A stretch of 49,850 nt of DNA, taken from NCBI GenBank assembly GCA_963922455.1, contig CAWUIO010000041.1, positions 1 through 49,850 on the forward strand, written 5' to 3'. The DNA is from CAWUIO01 sp963922455. Lineage in GTDB: Bacteria > Bacteroidota > Bacteroidia > Cytophagales > Microscillaceae. The number at the start of each line of letters is the position of its first letter. Within the stretch, counting starts at the first letter, position 1. This document shows positions 32,881 through 41,474 of the stretch, one piece after another. The notes beneath the pieces were generated by a model. That model was not told the DNA's origin and made no database searches. It was given only the letters and a program-made list of their open reading frames with translations. A program made the position numbers and the translations under genes.

Positions 32881-35523
32881 TTACTCATAATGAAGAGCTT
32901 CTACGGGGTTCAAAAAGGCAGTCTTCAAGGTTTGATAAGCAATGGTAAAACAGGTGATTAATAGCGATATACCCGCCGCCAGAACAAATACCCAAGCTTG
33001 TATTTGAATACGATAGGCAAAGTCTTCTAACCAATGTTGCATAAGAACATAAGCCAGGGGAGCCGCTAGTGTAAACGAGATAAGCAGGAGTTTCAGGAAC
33101 TCTCCCGAAATAAGCCTTACAATATGGTTTACGGAGGCTCCTAATACCTTACGAATGCCAATTTCCTTAGTTTTTTGTAAAGCAATAAAAGAGATTAGAC
33201 CAAATAAACCAAAACTGCCAATTAAAATGGCAATAAGTGCAAATACTTGGAAGGTCTGCATTAGGCGTTCTTCTTCCCTGTAATAGCGGGCGAGGCGATC
33301 ATCTTCAAAATAATATTCAAACACTTCATTGGGAAATAATTGATTGTAGGTGTTTTCCATATCAGCAATTAGGGCCGGAATGTCTTGCTTGGGGTGGAGG
33401 CGGACACTAAAATTCCAAAAGTTTTCGGGCAAATAGGCAATTATGCATGGGGTAATTTGATTTTGCAAGGAGAGGTTGTGAAAATCTTTGACTACGCCGA
33501 CGATACGGGCCCTATTAATACCTAAGGTTGTAGCCAATTCTTTTCCAAGGGCTTCCTCCGGATTTTGAATACCAATCTTTCTAAGCAAGGTTTCATTGAC
33601 AATAATGTCAGGAATGGCCTTTTTTTGATCAAGGATATTTTTTCCGGCAAGAAGCTGCATGCTATAGGTTGCCAGGTAGTCTTGGTCGGCCGCCCTGAAT
33701 TGTACACTTTGCCAATTATCTGGATCATCTCCTATTCCTTGAAACCCACCCGAAAGGGTGATATTATTACTGGCTGGACTTGAGTTTAAACTCACTTGGG
33801 CTATCTGAGGATGGGCGAGTAGCCTTTCTTTAAGACGGACACTCTGGATGGAGTCCCGGCTAAAGGGCAAATGGCTCATCACTACGGCTTCCGGCTGGTA
33901 GCCTAGGTCTTTACTGCGAAAATGATTCATTTGTTGATAAGCTACCAAGGTGCCAATGATGAGTACTTGGGTGATAAAAAACTGAAAAACCACGAGACTC
34001 CTTCGTAGAAAACGATTAGATGGGCTCCCACTTGGAGCCAAAGAGCGTAAAGAGACGATGGGCTGGTATGAAGACAAAAGGAAAGCCGGATAAAAACCCG
34101 CTAACAAAGACACGGTCACGAAGGTAAACAAAACAAAAGCCCATAAATGAAAGTCTGTGAGCAAATTTAGGTAAAGGGGGAGGCCCACCAACTGACTAGC
34201 CTTTGGGAGAATTACGTAAATCAAACCCAAAGCAAATGAGAGAGCAATCCCGGTCAACAAAAAGGCTTCCGTGAGAAATTGCGTAATCAATTGCCCACGC
34301 TTGGCTCCCATAACTTTCCGGATACCCACCTCTCGGTTTTTAAGGCTGGCTTGGGCGGTACTTAAATTGATGAAATTGATACAGGCAACAAGTAAAATAA
34401 AAAAACCGAGTCCTCCATAGGTCCATAGGGTGCCCTGACTAATGGTACGGCCCAGGTTTCTCTCGGCAAAACGCATATCGAAGTGAATATCGCGAAGAGC
34501 TTGCGGGTAAATCTCGAGAATCTGGGCTATGTCTTTTTCGTAATATTTATTTTTAAATTGGTCTAATTCCTGGGCATAATTTTCCGCTTTTTTTCCGGAT
34601 TGCAACAAGGCATAGACCGATCCGTGGTCGGTAAAGTCCCATTCAGAAAAAATGTCAAGATCTAAGGGGAAGTAATCATTGGTAAAAGACGTATACGACA
34701 CCAGCATAGAATAGGGGAGGTGGGAAGCTCGAGGTGGATCTTTTATAATACCTGTTACTTTTAGTGATAGCATATCGTCTAGCTTAATAAGCTTGCCAAT
34801 AGCCGGCTCGTCTCCAAAGATTTTTTGGGCTGAGCTTTGGCTAAGTACTACGGTATTCGGCTCTTTTAAGGCATTTTGTCGATTTCCTTGTAGCAGCTTA
34901 AAATCAAAGACATCCAGGAAATACTCATCGGCAAATACGACCCGGGAGAGTACAATTTTTTTATTTCCGGCCTGTATGGTCCCTCCACCATTGGTATGAA
35001 TTTGAGTGACTTTCTCCCATTCGGGAAAATCTTGCCGGAGGGCCCGAGCTGCTGGATAGGGCATATACGGTTGATAAAAAAGACCTGCGTCTCGTTCAAA
35101 AATCTGGGTAATGCGTACGATCCGCTCCGCTTTACTGTGAAATGCGTCATACTCTAGTTCGGTCCGGATGGTTAAATACAAGATGAGGCAAACACTTATG
35201 CCTAGGGAAAGCCCGAAGATATTGATCAGGGCGTAGCTCTTACGGCGTATAAGTCCGCGAAAAGCGGTTTTTAGATAATTTTTAAACATGGTTATAGGGT
35301 AGATAAGGTTATAAGGAATGAGCCCGCGCAGAGCAAAAGGCCGTATCATATCCAAGACATCCCGGATGAAATAGAAGCGAGCTTGCCAAGGGGGCATATT
35401 TTCTAGCCGATCGTAAAATAATTCGTATAAATCCCCTTGGATAACTTCGAGGTGCTGATCTTTGCAAAACCACTCCAAGAAGCGATCGGCCCAGCGGGGG
35501 GGATGTTGATTCTTTTCTTGCAT
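32881..35523 (-). CDS. FtsX/MacB-type ABC transporter permease with N-terminal prefix domain
   Basis: An 880-residue permease. The first 90 residues (WADRFLEWFCKDQHLEVIQG, DLYELFYDRLE) are the prefix domain found on permeases encoded beside PadR regulators. MacB-like periplasmic domains and two FtsX bundles follow; EVGIRKVMGAKRGQLITQFL and EIGIRKVLGASVNHIVRLIS are the two coupling motifs of the duplicated halves. About eight transmembrane segments are expected. No ATPase is encoded here, so a partner MacB-type ATPase must come from elsewhere. I chose the ATG at 35523, one base after the PadR stop, over a TTG at 35538. Substrates could be drugs, peptides or lipoproteins. Confidence 0.92.
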   Translation of the reverse strand: MQEKNQHPPRWADRFLEWFCKDQHLEVIQGDLYELFYDRLENMPPWQARFYFIRDVLDMIRPFALRGLIPYNLIYPITMFKNYLKTAFRGLIRRKSYALINIFGLSLGISVCLILYLTIRTELEYDAFHSKAERIVRITQIFERDAGLFYQPYMPYPAARALRQDFPEWEKVTQIHTNGGGTIQAGNKKIVLSRVVFADEYFLDVFDFKLLQGNRQNALKEPNTVVLSQSSAQKIFGDEPAIGKLIKLDDMLSLKVTGIIKDPPRASHLPYSMLVSYTSFTNDYFPLDLDIFSEWDFTDHGSVYALLQSGKKAENYAQELDQFKNKYYEKDIAQILEIYPQALRDIHFDMRFAERNLGRTISQGTLWTYGGLGFFILLVACINFINLSTAQASLKNREVGIRKVMGAKRGQLITQFLTEAFLLTGIALSFALGLIYVILPKASQLVGLPLYLNLLTDFHLWAFVLFTFVTVSLLAGFYPAFLLSSYQPIVSLRSLAPSGSPSNRFLRRSLVVFQFFITQVLIIGTLVAYQQMNHFRSKDLGYQPEAVVMSHLPFSRDSIQSVRLKERLLAHPQIAQVSLNSSPASNNITLSGGFQGIGDDPDNWQSVQFRAADQDYLATYSMQLLAGKNILDQKKAIPDIIVNETLLRKIGIQNPEEALGKELATTLGINRARIVGVVKDFHNLSLQNQITPCIIAYLPENFWNFSVRLHPKQDIPALIADMENTYNQLFPNEVFEYYFEDDRLARYYREEERLMQTFQVFALIAILIGSFGLFGLISFIALQKTKEIGIRKVLGASVNHIVRLISGEFLKLLLISFTLAAPLAYVLMQHWLEDFAYRIQIQAWVFVLAAGISLLITCFTIAYQTLKTAFLNPVEALHYE

Positions 35524-35524
35524 A

Positions 35525-35857
35525 TCAGTTGCCTCCAAGGGAGAGGTGAGGGATGAGCTGAATTAATTCATTGCGTAAGGCATGCACCTGAATCAAGCCT
35601 CGTTTACCCAAGGCTGTAATGCGGTAGTAGCGTTTTCGCCTGCCGCCCCGTTCGGCGGTGGCACCTCCCTCAAATGACTCTAAAAACCCTTTGTTTTCCA
35701 GTCGGTTGAGGGCTGAGTGCAAAGCCCCGATGCTTGGGCTCCGCCCGGTTCGTTCGGCGAGTTCATTTTTGATCGAGACTCCGTAGGCATTTTCGTCTAA
35801 TACGCCGACAATAAGCAAGACAAGTTCTTCAAAATTTCCGAGGGAAGGTTCGTTCAT
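35525..35857 (-). CDS. PadR-family transcriptional regulator
   Basis: A 110-residue winged-helix protein: LGNFEELVLLIVGVLDENAY, GALHSALNRLENKGFLES (recognition helix), then the wing GGRRKRYYRITALGKRGL with its usual basic residues. It is first in a two-gene operon with the permease, whose start follows its stop by one base. PadR proteins usually repress such transporter operons and release on binding a small ligand. The C-terminal dimerisation helix is short, typical of the PadR-s2 type. Confidence 0.93.
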   Translation of the reverse strand: MNEPSLGNFEELVLLIVGVLDENAYGVSIKNELAERTGRSPSIGALHSALNRLENKGFLESFEGGATAERGGRRKRYYRITALGKRGLIQVHALRNELIQLIPHLSLGGN

Positions 35858-35953
35858 TTGATTTATTTCCTAATTGTATAACAAATATATATGTTTCTGT
35901 TTTGCAGAACAAATAAATCTTGTAATTATCGGCTTATTAGGAGAGGGATACGC

Positions 35954-36733
35954 TCAGGAGAGCTCGATGATTTGGGGCGTATAATCGGGAAAAGCCAACC
36001 AAGGAAGCTCAGGGTTTTGCGCAATTTCCTCATAATTGGCATAGTTTACTTTGGCCAGTTTGGCCACTAGACCACGCATTTTTTTCTCTTCATCGTGGGT
36101 GTTTACGATCCATTGGGGCTGGAGCTGAGCTTGTAAGGCACGTACGTTGGATAGGCCTGGGTTTACTTTACCGCCCATGAGCCCAGGAAGTGTAAACTCG
36201 GTGAATGTGCCCATAAGTACTTGAATTTTCAAGCTATTAAGTTTGCCTAAGTCGATAGGTTCTAGCTGAAACCCGTGCGGAGCATAAAAAATGGCTTGAT
36301 TGGCTTGATTGATCACGAGAAGTGCATAATATACCGGATCGCGTGTATTCAAAGGCGGAATGGACCAAAACTGTAAGTTTCCAAATTCTAGGGGAGGGCC
36401 TTCTTGCAAAAAAGGGATGCGTTTGAGCGCTCTTTCTGGAAAAGCCTTTTGGACTTTATGAAACGCTTTATGGGTAGCTAAAATAGGACGTGTGGCATCC
36501 AGTTTTTGTAAAGTAGGCAGATGGCAATGATCCGAATACGACTGCGACAGTAAAATGCCTTCATACGGGGCTATGTCGGCCAAGCGGAGCGGTGGACTTG
36601 TATGCCATTGTTCGTTCAACCACCGAAATCCATCAATTTCAGAGCCAAGCAACCAAGGGTCCAGCATGAGTGCTGTGTCATCCCATCGGATGTGCCAAGA
36701 GGAGTCCATGGTGAGTCTTTGGAGTTGGAGCAT
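35954..36733 (-). CDS. MBL-fold metallo-hydrolase-like protein with altered first motif
   Basis: A 259-residue protein starting MLQLQRLTMDSSWHIRWDDT (the TTG at 36739 is less likely). LMLDPWLLGSE and ILLSQSYSDHCHLPTL are the metallo-beta-lactamase fold strands; the second is where HxHxDH normally sits, but the first two His are replaced by Ser. IVNTHDEEKKMRGL may supply the final His. It is related to UlaG-like or RomA-like MBL proteins. Loss of the first His pair suggests a weak or single-metal site or a non-catalytic role. It is transcribed alone. The 36734-37022 gap has nothing I can name. Confidence 0.75.
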   Translation of the reverse strand: MLQLQRLTMDSSWHIRWDDTALMLDPWLLGSEIDGFRWLNEQWHTSPPLRLADIAPYEGILLSQSYSDHCHLPTLQKLDATRPILATHKAFHKVQKAFPERALKRIPFLQEGPPLEFGNLQFWSIPPLNTRDPVYYALLVINQANQAIFYAPHGFQLEPIDLGKLNSLKIQVLMGTFTEFTLPGLMGGKVNPGLSNVRALQAQLQPQWIVNTHDEEKKMRGLVAKLAKVNYANYEEIAQNPELPWLAFPDYTPQIIELS

Positions 36734-37022
36734 GGGCAAGTTTTTACGTAAAAGTTTCTTAGGGCATTTGGCTTTACCTTGTAAAAATCACCCTTGAGTG
36801 GGATTTTTTAAGACCAAGGTTGCATGCATTCCAATTGGGTATTTTTAAAAATATGGAAATATTTTTAAAAGAATAATTCCCTAAGCAAGTGTACACTTTT
36901 TATTCCGGAGCATTCTCCCAAATCTTCAATACTTCTACCCATTCCCCTATGTTTTTCATAAAACCTGGGCTTTACATCGGTTCTTCCTATCGGCTATCAC
37001 GGGTTTACAGAGAGTGCTTGTC

Positions 37023-39572
37023 CTAAATGCGCTGTAAGACCACCAAGCCCGCAAATGGGATTCTAAGGTTGATGAGCCCATCTCGGGATTCTATTTCAAC
37101 CCCAGTATTTCCCACATCCTCTCCTCCGAATTGGGCGGCATCGCTATTAAATACTTCCTGCCAAACTCCTTTTTCCAGACGAGGGCTGTAAATAGTATAA
37201 CCGTGCTCATAGGGCTTATCGGCCAAGGAAGCTATCACCAAGAAGGTTTGTGTGGAGTCCCAGCGCTTATATACGATCAAACGGTTAGAGTCACTTACAT
37301 ACACAATATCAATATTTCGGCTCCGCAAACCAGAATTTTGACGGCGTAAGGCATTGATTTCGGCATAGAATTGATACAAAAAGCGTCCGGTGCTTTCCCG
37401 CATTTTGGGCAAATCTTCCTTGTATTCGGTGACTGTATTGTATTTAAACCGCTTTTCGGCCCCCACTTCATCGCCGAAGAAGATCATGGGGGTGCCGGCC
37501 GATAAAACCGTTATGCCCCAGGCAAAACGACTTCGGGCTTCGGCATATTTGCGGGTAAGGCCGATCATGGGCGCTTGGTTAACGGCCACGACGATGGTCC
37601 GGTGGGATGTTTCTTCCTTGCCTTGATCGGTCCAATTAGGATCTGGAAATAAACCGGAGCTGTTCCCCGCCTCATCGTGAGACTCACTGTATACTACTTT
37701 TTGGTATTGCGTATTCCAGAGTTTCTCGGCAAACTTAGCCATCGCCAAGGGAGAATTTGACGAACGGATAGAAGCTTCTCGTATCAAATTGGCCTCGTGA
37801 GGACGGTCCGTATCCCCAATCAAGCTGTGATAATATCCTGAATACCAGCGGGCATCAAAGCCCATGCCGCCATCCTCCACGGGCCGGGTAACTTCTTCCC
37901 AATCCGAGTGGTCTTCGGCAGTGAGGATGATATCTGGTTTGAACATCCGTAGGGTTTTACCCAGTTCGCGAAGAAATTTAGCCCCAAACAAATTGGCTTG
38001 ACTCGCTTCTTTACCCGTGGCCCGTACTCGATTGTATTGATGAATAGATGTGGTTTGATCAATACGAAAACCATCCACGTGAAAATCTTGAATCATACTT
38101 ACAGCGCTGCTGATGAATAGTTTGCGTACCATTTCCTCATGGTAAGCGGGCGTATCTCCGGTGGAGAGATTGTCCAGATAACCGCCTCGGTACCAATTCT
38201 CGCCCCAGCCTTCCTCTTCCAAATAGCGGTAGTCATCAGCTTTCCCCTCATACCAATAGTATATGTCGTTTTCCGGCTTTGGTGAGTCAAAGTATCGTTG
38301 GGCCCGGGAGGCAGAATGATCGTAGTGATTGTAGACCATATCCAAAATCACGGCAATTCCTCTTTGGTGACAAGCTTTTACAAAGTGCTTAAATTGATCA
38401 CGGCCTCCGCCGGAGTATTCAATGGCAAAGTAATGAGAGGTGGCATAGCCCCAATTAAAGGCATCGCCCGAAAACTCCGAAATGGGTAAGAGCTCGATGG
38501 CATTTACGTGTAAGGCCTCGATATAGTCGAGCATTTCCATGGCTTCTTTGAGCGTGCCGGGCCCCTCGTGACCGGGCCCCAAAGCTCCTAAGTGCAATTC
38601 GTAGATAATAAGGTCCTCTACTTTTTGAGGCAGCGGCCGTTCGGCAAACTCATCAGCCCAAAAATCTTCGGCCTCAATAAATTCTTCTGGGGGGATAGGC
38701 CAAACGGGTACCTCAAAAGAACGGCTTACTTTTTCCAGGTCCAGGCTTACCGAGCAGCTTACGCCGCCACTTAAATCGGCTAAGGCGCCAGAAAATGGCT
38801 CTTTGGCCGGGTTGATAGCCCCGTAGCCAATTTGGCAACGCGAATACAGGTCGGTGCGAAAAACAGTCGAGCCATCCTCTTGGGTGAGCCGGTACATGTA
38901 CAAGCGCTGGTTCAAATACTTAAGGTCTTGCAAAGCGGGATGATCTTCTGGCGTTTCCCAGATCCCATCATTTTGGCGGTTCATGGAGATGATGGGTAAG
39001 TCGGGGTGAATCCCTTGGCCCTCGTCATCAATATACCCTCCTCCGGTTTTTTCGCGTAGCAAGGGCGTCTCAGGGTCTAAGGGACTAGCCTCAGCCTCAT
39101 CCAAGTTCCATCGTGAACCAAAGGCCAGCTCCACTTTTTGGGCATTAGGGGCCCACACTCTAAATTGCGTAGCCCAGGTACCATCGCTTTTTCTTCGCTT
39201 ACCGGCTCCCAGATAACGACAGTAGGTGAGGTAGTAGGTATGCTGTTCCGGCTCTCCTTTAAACACGAAACAACGGTGCCTTGCTCGAGAATCTGATTGA
39301 TTCACTTCGGTCGCAATGGCCCAAGTCCTTTGTCCTGCTTGCTCAAACCAAACCCCCCAATAAAAAGTCTGCCCCGTTTGGCTAAAATCAAGTTTGATCT
39401 GGGCTTCATAGCGATATCCCCCTTCCTGAGATGGTACTTTTTTCATGGGCAAGCTCATCCAATTTTGGGTAAAATGCCCCGTAGCGTTCCAACTGCCAGT
39501 CAAGTAAGCCTGGGCATCCGGGAAAGCGTCGCCAAATACATTGGGGTAATAGTAAAAAGTTTGGATAGCCAT
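37023..39572 (-). CDS. GH13 alpha-amylase family enzyme, branching-enzyme-like
   Basis: An 849-residue protein with an N-terminal beta-sandwich region (about 1-130) and a CBM48-like domain (TQFRVWAPNAQKVELAF). The GH13 barrel follows: motif I DMVYNH, motif II VDGFRIDQTTSIH with nucleophile Asp505, motif III ILTAEDHSDW with acid/base Glu553, and motif IV YSESHDEAGN with Asp633. SHDE in motif IV is typical of 1,4-alpha-glucan branching enzymes, which make alpha-1,6 links in glycogen. The unusual N-terminus (FYYYPNVFGDAFPDAQAYLT) is not in classical GlgB. No signal peptide is seen. A pullulanase-like hydrolase is the alternative. Confidence 0.85.
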   Translation of the reverse strand: MAIQTFYYYPNVFGDAFPDAQAYLTGSWNATGHFTQNWMSLPMKKVPSQEGGYRYEAQIKLDFSQTGQTFYWGVWFEQAGQRTWAIATEVNQSDSRARHRCFVFKGEPEQHTYYLTYCRYLGAGKRRKSDGTWATQFRVWAPNAQKVELAFGSRWNLDEAEASPLDPETPLLREKTGGGYIDDEGQGIHPDLPIISMNRQNDGIWETPEDHPALQDLKYLNQRLYMYRLTQEDGSTVFRTDLYSRCQIGYGAINPAKEPFSGALADLSGGVSCSVSLDLEKVSRSFEVPVWPIPPEEFIEAEDFWADEFAERPLPQKVEDLIIYELHLGALGPGHEGPGTLKEAMEMLDYIEALHVNAIELLPISEFSGDAFNWGYATSHYFAIEYSGGGRDQFKHFVKACHQRGIAVILDMVYNHYDHSASRAQRYFDSPKPENDIYYWYEGKADDYRYLEEEGWGENWYRGGYLDNLSTGDTPAYHEEMVRKLFISSAVSMIQDFHVDGFRIDQTTSIHQYNRVRATGKEASQANLFGAKFLRELGKTLRMFKPDIILTAEDHSDWEEVTRPVEDGGMGFDARWYSGYYHSLIGDTDRPHEANLIREASIRSSNSPLAMAKFAEKLWNTQYQKVVYSESHDEAGNSSGLFPDPNWTDQGKEETSHRTIVVAVNQAPMIGLTRKYAEARSRFAWGITVLSAGTPMIFFGDEVGAEKRFKYNTVTEYKEDLPKMRESTGRFLYQFYAEINALRRQNSGLRSRNIDIVYVSDSNRLIVYKRWDSTQTFLVIASLADKPYEHGYTIYSPRLEKGVWQEVFNSDAAQFGGEDVGNTGVEIESRDGLINLRIPFAGLVVLQRI

Positions 39573-39681
39573 AATATCCGCTTGTTGTCTGTTTTATAAA
39601 TCTTCCGAGGGAGCAATCAAGGTAAGGGGATTTATTCAGAGAAACAAGCAAATAAGGGATAGACACCTGGGAATACAATCA

Positions 39682-39812
39682 GGGGCTTCCCCGCGCCAAG
39701 GAGGATATGGCTAAAATGTAAAAAATTACCCGCGCGGGTCGGGCTCTCGCTACTCGCTGCCTTTCCCCGCCTGGCCTACACGAGCTCAAACAGGCCGCTC
39801 CATCCCTAAGCC
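39682..39812 (-). repeat. Dispersed GC-rich repeat, copy 6
   Basis: On the minus strand it reads GGCTTAGGGATGGAGCGGCC, GGCAGCGAGTAGCGAGAGCC with CGACCCGCGC, a loop of about 45 bases, and GGCGCGGGGAAGCCCCTG. Its first half is nearly identical to copy 1 at 3.8 kb. It lies between two genes in tandem. Confidence 0.85.
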
Positions 39813-39839
39813 AAGTTCCTTAACGGACTTACAAATTGG

Positions 39840-40313
39840 CTAGTTACTTGAAACTAGTTCGGCATCTCTCAAAATGTAGATCAAATGATTAAAATCATTA
39901 TAATTTAGTTCCAACTTCCCTTTGTAGGTCACTTTGGTTTTTAGAGTAGAGGCTTTGTTCTTCTTTTTAGGATATACTTCCATCACACTTTCTGGTCCTG
40001 AACCCCCACAAAAGAAGCAGCTACTGGCCGGGAAAGCCGAAATGATCGTAAATTCATTGCCCTTTCCGCCGTACATTTCCATAGGCACCACAAAGCCCGT
40101 TATGGTGACTTCTTTATCGGCAAGGGCCTTAATTTTATCGTTAAACTTAGGTACGGGTACCTTAGCTTTAAACTCTTCATTGTATTTGTATTTCCACTCA
40201 ATTTGCATCAAGAGTTTCCATAGGCTTTCATCTGGGAAAATATGCGCTTTGAGAATTCCTAAACTAGCGAGGCTTAGAAACAAAGCGAGAAATACGATTC
40301 TTTTCTGCATCAT
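39840..40313 (-). CDS. Secreted Cys-pair protein, DUF3299-like, in candidate zinc operon
   Basis: A 157-residue protein with a signal peptide (RIVFLALFLSLASLGILKA). The mature part contains LADKEVTITGFVVPMEMYGG and FTIISAFPASSCFFCGGSGP, then ESVMEVYP. A small beta-barrel with a conserved CxxC in this setting resembles DUF3299-type proteins. The CFFCGGSGPES block probably holds a metal. It is last in a three-gene operon after a MerC-like and a His-rich lipoprotein gene, 14 bases from the latter. A role in periplasmic zinc or other metal handling is inferred from context. Confidence 0.7.
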   Translation of the reverse strand: MMQKRIVFLALFLSLASLGILKAHIFPDESLWKLLMQIEWKYKYNEEFKAKVPVPKFNDKIKALADKEVTITGFVVPMEMYGGKGNEFTIISAFPASSCFFCGGSGPESVMEVYPKKKNKASTLKTKVTYKGKLELNYNDFNHLIYILRDAELVSSN

Positions 40314-40327
40314 GTAAAGGGTTCGTT

Positions 40328-40813
40328 TTATCGCTGGGGCAATTCAGCTTCTGTTTTTGCTTGTTTTAGCAATTTATTCAATCTTTTGGATATAACGATT
40401 AATTCTTGCTCCACATATATTTGAATTTTAAGCATTTCTTCTGCACTAACTTCCAAAGCGGCTTGGTGACTATGATTATGACTGTGATCATGATCACCAC
40501 TATCTTCAAAACCGGGTACTTCTACCACGATTTTTTCCCAAGCTTCTAAGTCTTTTTGAAGCACTGGCAAGGAGTCTTGGATAGGAGAGTCAGGGGGAAG
40601 CTTCTCCGCTAGCTTAGCAAGCTCGGCAAACACTTTTTTCGTGTTTTGTTCTTGCTCAATGATGCGTTGGTGGACCTCTGCGGCCTGCTTGAGAATTTTC
40701 TGATCCTCATTACTATGAGAATGACAAGATATTTGGAGAATTAGTCCGACAAAAAACCAAAGATTAGGACTTAATGGATAGATTTTGCGACTTTTCTGTA
40801 GGGTCTGCGACAT
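40328..40813 (-). CDS. His-rich putative lipoprotein
   Basis: A 161-residue protein. A hydrophobic signal (LWFFVGLILQISC) ends in a lipobox-like ISC, so Cys30 may be lipidated. A coiled coil follows (LKQAAEVHQRIIEQEQNTKK), then a metal-binding cluster GDHDHSHNHSHQ and a second helix (EEMLKIQIYVEQELIVISKR). His clusters of this type bind Zn, Ni or Co. Its only possible ATG is at 40813, inside the MerC-like gene, giving a 43-base overlap and strong translational coupling. Probable periplasmic zinc-binding lipoprotein. Confidence 0.75.
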   Translation of the reverse strand: MSQTLQKSRKIYPLSPNLWFFVGLILQISCHSHSNEDQKILKQAAEVHQRIIEQEQNTKKVFAELAKLAEKLPPDSPIQDSLPVLQKDLEAWEKIVVEVPGFEDSGDHDHSHNHSHQAALEVSAEEMLKIQIYVEQELIVISKRLNKLLKQAKTEAELPQR

Positions 40814-41166
40814 AGGTATATGCTTGTGGCGTGACTAAGGACAAGGCCTAAACTAGCACAATAACCCAGTACTTCAAAACTATAACTCCGTTCTTCAAAA
40901 AATACCGCCAAGGTTAATAATACAGCCGAAACGCAAAGACTCACTCGGAGCCATATGTATTTTTGCTGCTTCACGGATAGCACTACCGCGATTACGCAGA
41001 CGAATAGAAAAATAAATTCCAAGCCATGAAAGGCGGAGAGGTTGATCGAGAATACTGTAAGTAGAAAAGGAAGGCCCAAACAATGGATCAAACAAAGTAC
41101 AGAATTAAATACACCAACATAGTCTGCTTTTTGATTGACCGTTTTTACGACTGAAGTACGGGACAT
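40771..41166 (-). CDS. MerC-like membrane protein
   Basis: A 131-residue membrane protein with four hydrophobic segments. The first contains SVLCLIHCLGLPFLLTVF, with the Cys-xxx-Cys and Pro of MerC-type metal transporters. SHATSIYLCRRPYRKV closes the protein. In Bacteroidota, MerC-like proteins often occur outside mercury operons, linked to zinc regulation. It is first in an operon with the His-rich lipoprotein and the Cys-pair protein, and a Fur/Zur-type palindrome lies 53 bases upstream. No mercury reductase or MerR regulator is present, so mercury transport is unlikely. Confidence 0.8.
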   Translation of the reverse strand: MSRTSVVKTVNQKADYVGVFNSVLCLIHCLGLPFLLTVFSINLSAFHGLEFIFLFVCVIAVVLSVKQQKYIWLRVSLCVSAVLLTLAVFFEERSYSFEVLGYCASLGLVLSHATSIYLCRRPYRKVAKSIH

Positions 41167-41218
41167 AGTATTAAAATTAGTATAGACAAGTACTCAAAAT
41201 TAAGGTAAGTTTGGCTTA

Positions 41219-41237
41219 TTTGCAACAATGTTGCAAA
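41219..41237. promoter_or_regulatory. Fur/Zur-type 9-1-9 palindrome
   Basis: TTTGCAACA-A-TGTTGCAAA is a perfect 9-1-9 palindrome. That is the size and symmetry of boxes bound by Fur-family repressors such as Zur. It lies 53 bases upstream of the MerC-like gene in the divergent gap 41167-41474, where I see no other element. Zinc control is inferred from the gene content. Confidence 0.6.
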
Positions 41238-41474
41238 AACATAAAACTTTTTTTAGCAATTGAGTCTCGCTTTCTTGGGCATTTTTCAAACATGGCCCTA
41301 TCAATTGTTCATTTTTTGGGTTAAGTTAAAATAGTTATTGAGTCAAAGCCGTTAAGTATCAATAAAATAAGTATTGGTTTTAGACACTTTTTAAAACACT
41401 TTATTTAATAGGGAAACGTTCTCAGTTTTAAAGCAACCCTTTTGGTTCATATTTCTTTAAGAGAGTAAAATAAG

